Assembly (NCBI GenBank): GCA_031277435.1
Contig: JAITMI010000229.1
Location: 1-6,091, forward strand
From: Pseudomonadales bacterium
GTDB lineage: Bacteria; Pseudomonadota; Gammaproteobacteria; Pseudomonadales; Pseudohongiellaceae
DNA: 6,091 nucleotides
Reading direction: 5' to 3'
Part shown: piece by piece, positions 1 through 5,662 of the stretch
Position numbering within the stretch: the stretch's first letter is position 1
Layout of the letters: each line of letters opens with the position of its first letter
Notes under the pieces: generated by a model
Seen by the model: only the letters and a program-made list of their open reading frames with translations
Databases searched by the model: none
What the model was told of the DNA's origin: nothing
Position numbers and translations under genes: made by a program

Positions 1-167
1 CGCAATCGCTGCAATAGATCGGCGGTTCCAGGTTTTTTCCGCACCGCGAAGGTGCGCGGGCCATCGACGACGATCTCAATGTCGTCGCCTTCATTTAACC
101 CAAGCACTTCTCCAATAGACGCAGGCAGCCGGACGGCCAGACTATTGCCCCATTTAGCGACTTGCAT
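1..167 (-). CDS. MazE/AbrB-family antitoxin, 3' end outside window
   Basis: Likely antitoxin of a type II toxin-antitoxin pair: it would bind its own operator through an N-terminal AbrB/SpoVT swapped-hairpin fold and neutralise a toxin encoded next to it. The 55 visible residues begin MQVAKWGNSLAVRLPAS and continue through GLNEGDDIEIVV. The KWGNSLAVRLP and EGDDIEI blocks are hallmarks of MazE-like DNA-binding domains. The toxin-binding C-terminus runs off the left edge. I chose the ATG at 167-165 because it is the only usual start codon before an in-frame TGA upstream; the Shine-Dalgarno is weak (a GAG six bases before the ATG). This DNA-binding type occurs with both MazF and PIN-domain (VapC) toxins, so I give no gene symbol. 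The partner should lie beyond position 1. Family call is firm; the partner is inference. Confidence 0.87.
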   Translation of the reverse strand, partial: MQVAKWGNSLAVRLPASIGEVLGLNEGDDIEIVVDGPRTFAVRKKPGTADLLQRL

Positions 168-183
168 GGCGATCTCGATGGTG

Positions 184-208
184 GATATACGTTGGTTGAC
201 TGTATATC
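184..208. promoter_or_regulatory. Inverted repeat, probable antitoxin operator
   Basis: GATATAC at 184-190 is repeated as its exact reverse complement GTATATC at 202-208, with an 11-base spacer. The centre lies about 30 bases upstream of the antitoxin ATG. MazE-type antitoxins bind AT-rich palindromes with ATATAC/GTATAT elements in their own promoters, so this is a natural autoregulation site. The repeat is seen directly; the function is inferred from family and position. Confidence 0.6.
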
Positions 209-227
209 AGAGAGGCGATTTGCGCAA
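201..227 (-). promoter_or_regulatory. Candidate promoter of the antitoxin gene
   Basis: Reading the minus strand, a -35-like TTGCGC (227-222) and a -10-like TATACA (206-201) are separated by 15 bases, which is shorter than the usual 17. The -10 element overlaps one arm of the inverted repeat, so a bound antitoxin would block polymerase. The match to consensus is only moderate. Confidence 0.35.
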
Positions 228-305
228 TCCTCAGGCGCGTAGCGGGTTGTCCAATTTTGATTGCGTTTTTTACCTTCTGAAGCACTTCGGATAGTGAAAA
301 ACTCC

Positions 306-2489
306 TCACTCAAGCCCACGCCGTTCCAATAAAGGCTCCACCACGGGGTCGCGGCCACGGAAATTACGGAACAAGATCATGGCTTCCTCGCTGCCGCCGC
401 GCGAGAGCAGGGTGTCGCGGAAATGCTGGCCGTTTTGGCGCGTCATGCCGCCGTTTTGTTTGAACCATTCCACCGTGTCGGCGTCGAGCACTTCGCTCCA
501 GATGTAGGAATAATAGCCCGCGCCGTAGCCGCCCATGATGTGCGAGAAATAGGGCAGGCGGTAGCGTGGCGGCAGGGTGTCGAGCTTGGCGCCGGCGGCG
601 CTCAGGGCATCGGCTTCGAATTGCATCAGGGCTTCGGGCGCGGGGACTTGTTCGGGCGGCAGGACGTGCAGCGCCATGTCGGTGATCGAGGCCATCAGGT
701 ATTCGCTGGTGGCGAAGCCTTGGTTGAATTTTTGTGTTTCCAATACCTTGTTCAATAATTCTTCCGGCATTGGCGCGCCGCTTTGGTAATGTAGCGCGTA
801 GTGCTTCAGCACCTCGGGCCAGGTGGCCCACATTTCGTTGACTTGTGAAGGATATTCGACGAAATCGCGCGGTACGTTGGTGCCGGAAAAGCTCGGGTAA
901 GTGACCTGGGAAAACATGCCGTGCAGCGCGTGGCCGAATTCGTGGAACAGCGTGATGACTTCATCGAAGGTCAATAGCGTGGGTTCGCCAGCGGGCGGCT
1001 TGGGGATATTGCTGTGATTGCCGACGATCGCCTTGGTATCGAGCAGCGCTGATTGCGGCACGTAGTCGTTCATCCAGGCGCCGCCGTTTTTGTTGGCGCG
1101 GGCATAAGGGTCGGCGATGAAGAGCGCCAGCGTAGAACCATCGGCGTCGAACACTTCGTAAACGCGCACATCTTCCTGATACACGGGCAGATCGTCGCGG
1201 CGTTTGAAGCTGATGCCGTAAAGCTGTTCGGCGGCGTAAAACACGCCTTTTTCCAGCACGTTGTTCAATTCAAAATAGGGGCGCAATTGATTTTCGTCGA
1301 AGTTGTAACGCGCTTGGCGCAGTTTTTCCGCGTAATAGGCCCAGTCCCAGGCGGCGAGTTGAAAGTCGGCGCCTTCATTTTGAATCATCGTTTGTAAATC
1401 GGCGGCTTCGCGTTCGGCGTTGGCGATGGCGGGCGGGGTGAGGTTGGCCAGCATTTGCTCTACCGCTGCCACGCTGCGCGCGGTTTGTTCTTCCAATACG
1501 TAAGCGGCGTAATTGGGGTAGCCCAAGAGTTGCGCGCGTTCGCCGCGTAATTGCGCGGTAATGCTGACGATTTCGCGGTTGTCGTAGTCGCCGCCACCGC
1601 TGCCGCGCGCCAGCGAGGTTTGCATGATGCGTTGCCGCAGCGCGCGGTTTTCGAGCTCGCTGAGCGAGGGTTGGCCGCTGGTGTTGAGTAGCGGGATCAC
1701 GAATTTGCCTGGTAGGCTGCGCGCGCTGGCGGCAGCGGCGGCGCCTTGAATTTCGGCGTCGCTGAGGCCGTGGAGTTCGTCGCGCTCATCCACCACGATG
1801 GCGCTGGCGTTCACTTCCGCCAATACGTTTTGGTCGAAGCGGGTGCCGAGTTCAGCCAGGCGGCTGTTGTAGGCTTTGAGCAGTTCCTGATCTTCGGCGT
1901 TGAGCAGCGCGCCGGCACGCAGGAAATCCTTGTAGGTTTGTTCCAATAAGCGTAGCGATTCGGCGTCAAGATTCGCGTTGGCACGCGCGTCGTACACGGT
2001 TTTGACGCGGGCGAATAGCGCGCCGTTAAGCAGAATCCGGTCGCGGTGTTCAGCGAGGCGCGGCGCCAGCTCCACTTCCAAGGCTTGAATGGCCTCGTTG
2101 GTATGCGCGGAACTGAGCGCGAAAAACACGCTGGAAACGCGGTTGAGCAATTGCCCCGACAGTTCCAAGGGCACGATGGTGTTGGCGAAATCAGGCGCCG
2201 CGTTTTGCGCGGTAATGGCGCCGATCTCGGCCAATTGCTCGCTCATGCCGCGCTCGAAGGCGGGCAGGTAATGCTCGTTCCGGATCAGGTCGAAACGCGG
2301 GTAGTGCAAATCGAGCGTGCTGGGGGTAAAAAAGGGATTATCAGTGGCCGCTGGCGCGCTGGCGTTCATGGTATTAGTAATGGAACTGTTGGTTGTAATT
2401 GAGTTGTTGTTGGTGGTGGTAGTGGTAGTGGAACAGGCGGCCAATAAGCTCACGCTGAGCAGCGCCGCCAGGGAGTGAAAACGGATCAT
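306..2489 (-). CDS. dcp: M3-family peptidyl-dipeptidase (Dcp type), predicted lipoprotein
   Basis: A zinc metallopeptidase expected to remove C-terminal dipeptides from oligopeptides. The 727-residue protein starts with a lipoprotein signal, MIRFHSLAALLSVSLLAAC, whose LAAC lipobox places the lipidated Cys at 19; Ser at +2 favours outer-membrane sorting. A Thr/Asn/Ser-rich linker (about 20-48) leads to the M3 domain. HEFGH (516-520) supplies two zinc ligands and the catalytic Glu517; Glu545 in DFVEYPSQ is the third ligand, 29 residues after the first His as in Dcp. The GTNVPRDFVEYPSQVNE stretch is Dcp-like rather than OpdA-like. FSHIMGGYGAGYYSY (648-662) is the conserved C-terminal substrate-site segment. 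An in-frame ATG at 2636 would add 49 residues that translate the intergenic palindrome and bury the signal peptide inside the chain, so I use 2489. The RBS is weak (AGG seven bases upstream). No clear terminator follows the stop at 306. Confidence 0.93.
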   Translation of the reverse strand: MIRFHSLAALLSVSLLAACSTTTTTTNNNSITTNSSITNTMNASAPAATDNPFFTPSTLDLHYPRFDLIRNEHYLPAFERGMSEQLAEIGAITAQNAAPDFANTIVPLELSGQLLNRVSSVFFALSSAHTNEAIQALEVELAPRLAEHRDRILLNGALFARVKTVYDARANANLDAESLRLLEQTYKDFLRAGALLNAEDQELLKAYNSRLAELGTRFDQNVLAEVNASAIVVDERDELHGLSDAEIQGAAAAASARSLPGKFVIPLLNTSGQPSLSELENRALRQRIMQTSLARGSGGGDYDNREIVSITAQLRGERAQLLGYPNYAAYVLEEQTARSVAAVEQMLANLTPPAIANAEREAADLQTMIQNEGADFQLAAWDWAYYAEKLRQARYNFDENQLRPYFELNNVLEKGVFYAAEQLYGISFKRRDDLPVYQEDVRVYEVFDADGSTLALFIADPYARANKNGGAWMNDYVPQSALLDTKAIVGNHSNIPKPPAGEPTLLTFDEVITLFHEFGHALHGMFSQVTYPSFSGTNVPRDFVEYPSQVNEMWATWPEVLKHYALHYQSGAPMPEELLNKVLETQKFNQGFATSEYLMASITDMALHVLPPEQVPAPEALMQFEADALSAAGAKLDTLPPRYRLPYFSHIMGGYGAGYYSYIWSEVLDADTVEWFKQNGGMTRQNGQHFRDTLLSRGGSEEAMILFRNFRGRDPVVEPLLERRGLE
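2370..2432 (-). repeat. Thr/Asn/Ser low-complexity linker codons
   Basis: Directly after the lipidated Cys, residues 20-40 of the M3 peptidase are almost only Thr, Asn and Ser with a few Ile. They include a run of six Thr followed by three Asn, encoded by near-tandem ACC/ACT and AAC/AAT codons. It probably acts as a flexible tether between the membrane anchor and the catalytic domain. Such a tract can change length by slippage. Confidence 0.7.
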
Positions 2490-2535
2490 GGCTGTGCCTG
2501 ATGTAAGTGGAATACCAATAGTTCCCCCATCCCAG

Positions 2536-2559
2536 CCTTCCCCCGCGAGCGGGGGAAGG
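2536..2559. repeat. REP-like GC-rich palindrome between genes
   Basis: CCTTCCCCCGC (2536-2546) and GCGGGGGAAGG (2549-2559) are exact reverse complements separated by GA, giving an 11-bp palindrome. It lies 22 bases beyond the dehydrogenase stop and 46 bases before the peptidase ATG. The flanks (CCCATCCCAGCC before, AGTTG after) match a type of short interspersed palindrome known from many proteobacterial genomes. Read through as protein it gives the PLAGEGWDGG or SQPSPASGG strings seen in over-extended gene models. No T-run follows on either strand, so it is not a standard intrinsic terminator, though the hairpin could stabilise or attenuate a dehydrogenase-peptidase transcript. Confidence 0.65.
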
Positions 2560-2581
2560 AGTTGCGCGGCGGATGAGCGCT

Positions 2582-3808
2582 TTAGTTGGGCGTTACGCGG
2601 AACAAGCCGCCGGGATTGGCGTCTTCGATCATCCACAGCGCGCCGTCGGGGGCGACGCGAATGTCGCGGACACGCTTACCGACATCCCAGCGTTCCTGGG
2701 GCGTGGCGCCGCCTTGGCCGTCGAGGGTGAAGCGATTCAGCGTCATCGAGCCCATGCCGCCGATCAGTCCGGAACCTTCCCACGCGGGGAACATGGCGCC
2801 GCTGTAGAAGATGAGGCTGCCGGGGGCGATGACCGGGGTCCAGTAGATCACCGGTTTGGCTAGGTCGGCGCGGGTGTCGGGGCTGGGGATTTCCACGCCG
2901 TTGTAGTTGGTGGAATACGACGCCAGCGGCCAGCCGTAGTTGTTGCCGGGCTCGATGCGGTTCAATTCGTCGCCGCCGCGCGGGCCGTGTTCGACTTCCC
3001 ACAGGCTGCCATCGGGCGCGAAGGCGAGGCCGTAGGGGGTGCGGTGGCCGCTGCTCCAGGTTTCCTCGCGCGCCAAGTTGGGGCTGGGGAAGGTATAGGT
3101 GCTGACGACCGGCGCGGTTTTGGCGACTTCACTGTCACGCGGCGGGTCGATCAGGGGCACGCTGGCGGCGCTGCTTTGGCCGGCCATCGGGTTGCCGGGC
3201 GCGGGTTTGCCGTCGAGCGTCAGATGCAGGACTTTACCGAGTTCCTGGTCGGGATCCTGCGCCGGGGTGAAGCGCTGGCGGTCGCCGACGGTCAAAAACA
3301 GCGATTGCCCATCCGGCGCGAAGGCGATTTCCGCACCGAACTGGCCGCCGCGCCCCTTGGGCATCTGGCGCCACAGGACTTCCAAGCCGTCGAGGCTGGC
3401 GTTATCGATATTGAGCCGCGCGCGCGCCAGCGCCAGGCTCGACAGCGCGCCGGTGTCGTCCGGCTCCGAGTAGGTGAGGTACACATTCTGGTCGTTGGCG
3501 TAATTCGGCGACAGGAAAATACCCAAGAGGCCGCCCTGGCCCTGCGCCAGCACCGCCGGCACGTTCGCAAGCTGCGTCTTGGCGCCATCTTGCGTAACCA
3601 GCCACAGGTCGCCGGGCTTTTCGGTAATCAACATGCGGCCATCGGGCAGAAAGGCGATGCGCCAGGGCAGGTTGAAGTCGGCGACTTGCGTCATGCTGAA
3701 GGGCAGGCTGGCTTCGGGCGGTTTGCTGCCGGCGTTGGTCTGCGCCTGAGCGGCGGTGGAGGCCAAGGCCAGCAAAAGGGCGGTAGATAACAAGGACTGC
3801 GTTTTCAT
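2582..3808 (-). CDS. Periplasmic PQQ-dependent aldose sugar dehydrogenase (GSDH/YliI type)
   Basis: A soluble quinoprotein expected to oxidise aldose sugars to lactones in the periplasm using PQQ and calcium. The 408 residues begin with a Sec signal (MKTQSLLSTALLLALASTAAQA, likely cut after Ala22). The rest is a six-bladed propeller with repeated APDG/LPDG blade motifs at 54-57, 164-167, 264-267 and 386-389. Family blocks seen are GQGGLLGIFLSPNY (90-103), GHRTPYGLAFAPDG (254-267), EHGPRGGDELN (273-283), NNYGWP (289-294), APGSLIFYSGAMFPAW (328-343) and RDIRVAPDGALW (381-392). The block that holds the catalytic His in Acinetobacter soluble GDH reads GGQFGAEIAF here, with Gln156 at the likely position. 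The ATG at 3808 has a good GAGG seven bases upstream. It lies upstream of the M3 peptidase in the same direction; co-transcription is possible, but I see no functional link. Confidence 0.9.
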   Translation of the reverse strand: MKTQSLLSTALLLALASTAAQAQTNAGSKPPEASLPFSMTQVADFNLPWRIAFLPDGRMLITEKPGDLWLVTQDGAKTQLANVPAVLAQGQGGLLGIFLSPNYANDQNVYLTYSEPDDTGALSSLALARARLNIDNASLDGLEVLWRQMPKGRGGQFGAEIAFAPDGQSLFLTVGDRQRFTPAQDPDQELGKVLHLTLDGKPAPGNPMAGQSSAASVPLIDPPRDSEVAKTAPVVSTYTFPSPNLAREETWSSGHRTPYGLAFAPDGSLWEVEHGPRGGDELNRIEPGNNYGWPLASYSTNYNGVEIPSPDTRADLAKPVIYWTPVIAPGSLIFYSGAMFPAWEGSGLIGGMGSMTLNRFTLDGQGGATPQERWDVGKRVRDIRVAPDGALWMIEDANPGGLFRVTPN

Positions 3809-3904
3809 GGTTTTGCCTCGTGCGTGAAATCAAGGGGGTTCGATGATCCCAGACACGGATGGCGGGGCGCAAGAGTAAGATGGCGCTGCCCTCTGGCTGG
3901 GGTA

Positions 3905-3918
3905 TTGAACGCTTAGGC
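3905..3918 (-). other. Partial attC-like sequence, last of the array
   Basis: The stop codon of the 138-residue gene lies inside GCCTAAG (3918-3912), which fits the attC core box RYYYAAC except for its last base. TTCAA (3909-3905) follows, like a left inner (L'') box. The same GCCTAAGC plus TTCAA arrangement occurs at 6010-5997. I find no matching right half before the dehydrogenase gene, so this is at best a truncated site marking the distal end of the array. Confidence 0.3.
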
Positions 3919-4329
3919 GTCTTTAGACCGCCGCGACTTTCGCGCCTGATGAACTACTGGCCTTTGCTCGCTGATACGGCGCTCCAGCTCGTCAAGAGCG
4001 CCGTTAAGAAGTTGGCGCAGACAGTGCGCCGAACAACAATGTAAATCGATTTCCCCAACCGAGGCGTCTCGCCCGTCTTTTTTCGCAACCGTGAATGCCG
4101 TACCGATTGATGCCTGGCTACGGGGTGATTTACGGATGCCAGAGTCCCAGCCAAGCTGGAGCAGCGAGCCGAGGAATACCGGGTGACTAGGCCCATGCAC
4201 GGTAGATAAGACGTTAAAGCTAAAAGCGACGGATTCAGGCTGTTGCGCCGCGTCGGCGCGTGGGGCTGACAATGGCGCCTTGCAAACCAGGCAGCGCGCA
4301 TGATCGTTTATTTTCAGTGGAAATTTCAT
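3913..4329 (-). CDS. Uncharacterised protein with split Cys4 zinc-binding pattern
   Basis: I do not recognise a named family for this 138-residue protein. It has a CLVC pair (Cys13, Cys16) near the N-terminus and LHCCSAHCLRQLL (96-108) near the C-terminus. The CSAHC spacing (Cys99, Cys103) resembles the second half of treble-clef or YacG-like zinc sites, so a structural zinc bound by two distant Cys pairs is plausible. About 80 residues separate the pairs, far more than in a simple zinc ribbon, so an inserted domain is likely. The tail after 115 is charged and basic (RKSRRSKDA). A competing frame at 3954-4301 lacks these motifs. The start has a weak GGGA eight bases upstream. It lies between two attC-like sites, and its stop overlaps the left one, as expected of a cassette gene. 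No function can be assigned. Confidence 0.7.
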   Translation of the reverse strand: MKFPLKINDHARCLVCKAPLSAPRADAAQQPESVAFSFNVLSTVHGPSHPVFLGSLLQLGWDSGIRKSPRSQASIGTAFTVAKKDGRDASVGEIDLHCCSAHCLRQLLNGALDELERRISEQRPVVHQARKSRRSKDA

Positions 4330-4348
4330 GGAATATTCCCGCGTAATG

Positions 4349-4415
4349 GCCTTATGCCTATGTTAAGCGGCGGCGCAGCCGCTCCAGCATTTGTTCCCGC
4401 ATATCATGGTTAAAC
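4349..4415 (-). other. Candidate integron attC site
   Basis: GTTTAAC (4415-4409) is a perfect RYYYAAC core box and contains the stop codon of the 160-residue gene. An imperfect palindrome follows: ATGCTGGAGCGG against CCGCTTAACAT, with one unpaired extra base in the left arm, around a GCGGC-TGC-GCCGC hairpin. ATAAGGC (4355-4349) occupies the place of the right core box and deviates from GTTRRRY. The 67-bp length is typical of attC. It ends about 20 bases before the next ATG. Confidence 0.5.
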
Positions 4416-4892
4416 TTGAAGAAGGTTGTGTTTCCACTGAGCAATGTATTCGTTGAGGAGATTCAGCTCACGGCTTGGAAATTCATGCTCAGGCCATTTT
4501 TCGGCGTAGCCCTGGATGCCATATTTTTCGAGAACACGCGAGGCGGCATTTGCCACCGCCTCGGCAAACTCTAAAAGATGACAAGTGGTTTGAATAAGAA
4601 TTTCTCCTTCCGAGTCAGGCTTGTTGCCCCATAGTTCATTGAATAACAGAATTTTAAGAGAAATCTCAAGCCCGCCCGTATATTCAAGAACCCAGCGATA
4701 CTCGCCGGGTTCTTCATCAAAGCTCGTCGCTACACTGCGCAAGCCCGCAAGAATAGCCACCGCGGCAAGCACCAGATTTCTGAGAGCATCAGACAAGTCT
4801 GACGCGCTGAGTTCTTGGCTGGCGTTCGCGGTTTGTACCGTGCATTCAGCCCAGCCAGCGTCTAATAAGCGGTAATCAATGGTGAGTGACAT
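4410..4892 (-). CDS. Uncharacterised acidic 160-residue protein
   Basis: No named family is recognised. The protein is acidic, with alternating beta-like and helical stretches: an Ala/Leu-rich helix at about 32-53, a conserved-looking FDEEPGEYRW (58-67), a beta stretch LEISLKILLF (75-84), a helix LLEFAEAVANAASRVLEKYG (106-125) and a C-terminal EFPSRELNLLNEYI (137-150). The mix-and-match alpha/beta layout and the DEEPGEYRW-type motif recall uncharacterised proteins often listed near toxin-immunity loci, but that is an impression and not an assignment. There is no signal peptide or membrane segment, so it is presumably cytoplasmic. No Shine-Dalgarno is visible before the ATG at 4892, which directly abuts an attC-like site. 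The stop codon lies within the next one (GTTTAAC). This is a typical single-gene cassette layout. Confidence 0.72.
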   Translation of the reverse strand: MSLTIDYRLLDAGWAECTVQTANASQELSASDLSDALRNLVLAAVAILAGLRSVATSFDEEPGEYRWVLEYTGGLEISLKILLFNELWGNKPDSEGEILIQTTCHLLEFAEAVANAASRVLEKYGIQGYAEKWPEHEFPSRELNLLNEYIAQWKHNLLQV

Positions 4893-4949
4893 GGTTATGA
4901 AGATTAAGCTAAGCGGCGGCGAAGCCGGCTGGGTTGAGCGATGTTAGAC
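4893..4949 (-). other. Candidate integron attC site
   Basis: GTCTAAC (4949-4943) is a perfect RYYYAAC core box and contains the TAA stop of the DUF4375 gene. GCTCAA on the left pairs with TTAGC on the right if one C is bulged, which recalls the extrahelical base of attC. The centre is a CGGC-TTC-GCCG hairpin followed by CCGCTTAGC, close to the CCGCTTAAC of the two sibling sites. The right core box appears as ATAACC (4898-4893), a poor GTTRRRY match, directly touching the next ATG. The 57-bp length equals that of the site at 5954-6010. Confidence 0.5.
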
Positions 4950-5534
4950 GCTGGGATAGAACTGATGCTTGATGGCATAGGCTCCACATTTTTCCGACAC
5001 CTGATCTGGTTCGGTATAGAAAATTCTATCCAAAGCGTCGAGGCGCTTCTCAATCTCTGGCGCTTCCTCCGTAGGCATAAGCTGGAAACGCTCAACTCGA
5101 TCAAGAGGAATAGGACGCTCCTCAAACAATAACTCTTTGGCTTGAACAAGCAAAGATGCCGAGGTTTCCGCGCCAAGTTCGTGAAGGCCATTGAGTGCAT
5201 ATCCATAAAGCCTCCCTGAACTGTTGGAAAAAAATTGATAAAACCCGCCGTTATAGACCTCGCCGATAAGGCAAGATACCGCATAGAAGATCTTCTCTTG
5301 TTCGGTGAGCCCCTCGAATCCTTCAGGTGAATGGTGAACGCGCTCCACAAGATTGGACCAATACTTGTATTCCGCGCTCTCATAAAATTGTTTTTGTTCT
5401 TCGTTGGCCCGTTTTCCATCTTCAATTTGCTCGCGATAGCCGCCCTTGCACGGCATACAGAGGCCAGCATTTTTTTGGGCTGTTTCGGGAAGAATGAGCG
5501 CGCCGCATTGGGAGCAGGGCAATCGTTGTGACAT
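4944..5534 (-). CDS. Zinc ribbon plus DUF4375 (DMP19-like) protein
   Basis: The 196-residue protein has two parts. Residues 7-29 form a Cys4 zinc ribbon, CSQCG at 7-11 and CMPC at 26-29. After a charged helical linker (30-60), a DUF4375/DMP19-type helical domain follows, with the family signature EVYNGGFYQFFSNSSGR (92-108) and a downstream LNGLHELGAETSA segment. DMP19 of Neisseria is described as a DNA-mimic protein that counters a repressor; whether members with a ribbon do this is unknown. An overlapping frame at 4904-5470 has no such motifs. The ATG at 5534 has no convincing Shine-Dalgarno, but it is the start that retains the full ribbon. The stop codon sits in an attC-like core box, so I read it as a cassette gene. 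The domain call is firm; the function is not. Confidence 0.85.
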   Translation of the reverse strand: MSQRLPCSQCGALILPETAQKNAGLCMPCKGGYREQIEDGKRANEEQKQFYESAEYKYWSNLVERVHHSPEGFEGLTEQEKIFYAVSCLIGEVYNGGFYQFFSNSSGRLYGYALNGLHELGAETSASLLVQAKELLFEERPIPLDRVERFQLMPTEEAPEIEKRLDALDRIFYTEPDQVSEKCGAYAIKHQFYPSV

Positions 5535-5560
5535 GAGAGTACCAGGTGCGGAGATAGGGG

Positions 5561-5629
5561 CTATGTGGATAGGTTAACGTCGCTACCACACTTGGGGCAG
5601 CGCTCAATGAGTTGTGATGGATTATTCAT
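5561..5629 (-). CDS. Possible 22-codon ORF with a half zinc ribbon
   Basis: The interval between the 95-residue gene and the DUF4375 gene contains ATG (5629-5627) to TAG (5563-5561), encoding MNNPSQLIERCPKCGSDVNL plus ST. The ERCPKCGSDV string is a convincing first knuckle of a zinc ribbon, but the second CxxC pair is absent. It may be the remnant of a truncated zinc-ribbon gene or a duplicated start of the neighbouring ribbon protein, or a leader peptide. Translation is unproven and no strong RBS is visible. Confidence 0.3.
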   Translation of the reverse strand: MNNPSQLIERCPKCGSDVNLST

Positions 5630-5643
5630 GGCCCGGCGCCCAT

Positions 5644-5662
5644 GTTGAACTGCATGTCAGGC
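5644..5662 (-). other. Weak attC-like left half
   Basis: GCCTGAC (5662-5656) contains the TGA stop of the 95-residue gene and differs from RYYYAAC at one base. TTCAAC (5649-5644) follows, like a left inner box. I find no complementary right half before the DUF4375 gene, so the site is either decayed or coincidental. If it is not a site, the 95-residue and DUF4375 genes share one cassette. Confidence 0.22.

Noticed and set aside
154..309. A 51-codon GTG-initiated minus-strand frame whose start overlaps the peptidase stop by four bases and that runs into the antitoxin gene
   Set aside because: The translation looks mildly protein-like (SEVLQKVKNAIKIG), but it has no RBS, no recognised motif, and runs straight through the antitoxin promoter and operator.
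2536..2559. Intrinsic terminator for the dehydrogenase gene
   Set aside because: The hairpin is strong, but no run of T follows it on either strand; a REP-like repeat fits better.
2490..2636. A 49-residue N-terminal extension of the M3 peptidase
   Set aside because: It translates an intergenic palindrome, overlaps the end of the dehydrogenase gene, and would put the lipoprotein signal peptide inside the chain.
2987..3790. A 267-codon plus-strand open frame opposite the dehydrogenase gene
   Set aside because: It is a GC-rich antisense shadow: low-complexity Gly/Ala/Arg-rich translation without motifs, opposite a clear enzyme gene.
3809..3912. Promoter for the dehydrogenase gene in the upstream gap
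   Set aside because: A TTGCGC and a GATCAT can be found 18 bases apart on the minus strand, but the -10 match is too weak to list as a feature.
3954..4301. A 115-codon minus-strand frame overlapping the 138-residue gene
   Set aside because: It lacks the paired Cys motifs, and its stop does not coincide with an attC-like box, unlike the chosen frame.
4904..5470. A 188-codon minus-strand frame overlapping the DUF4375 gene
   Set aside because: No domain is recognisable and it conflicts with the frame carrying the zinc ribbon and the NGGFYQFFSNSSG signature.
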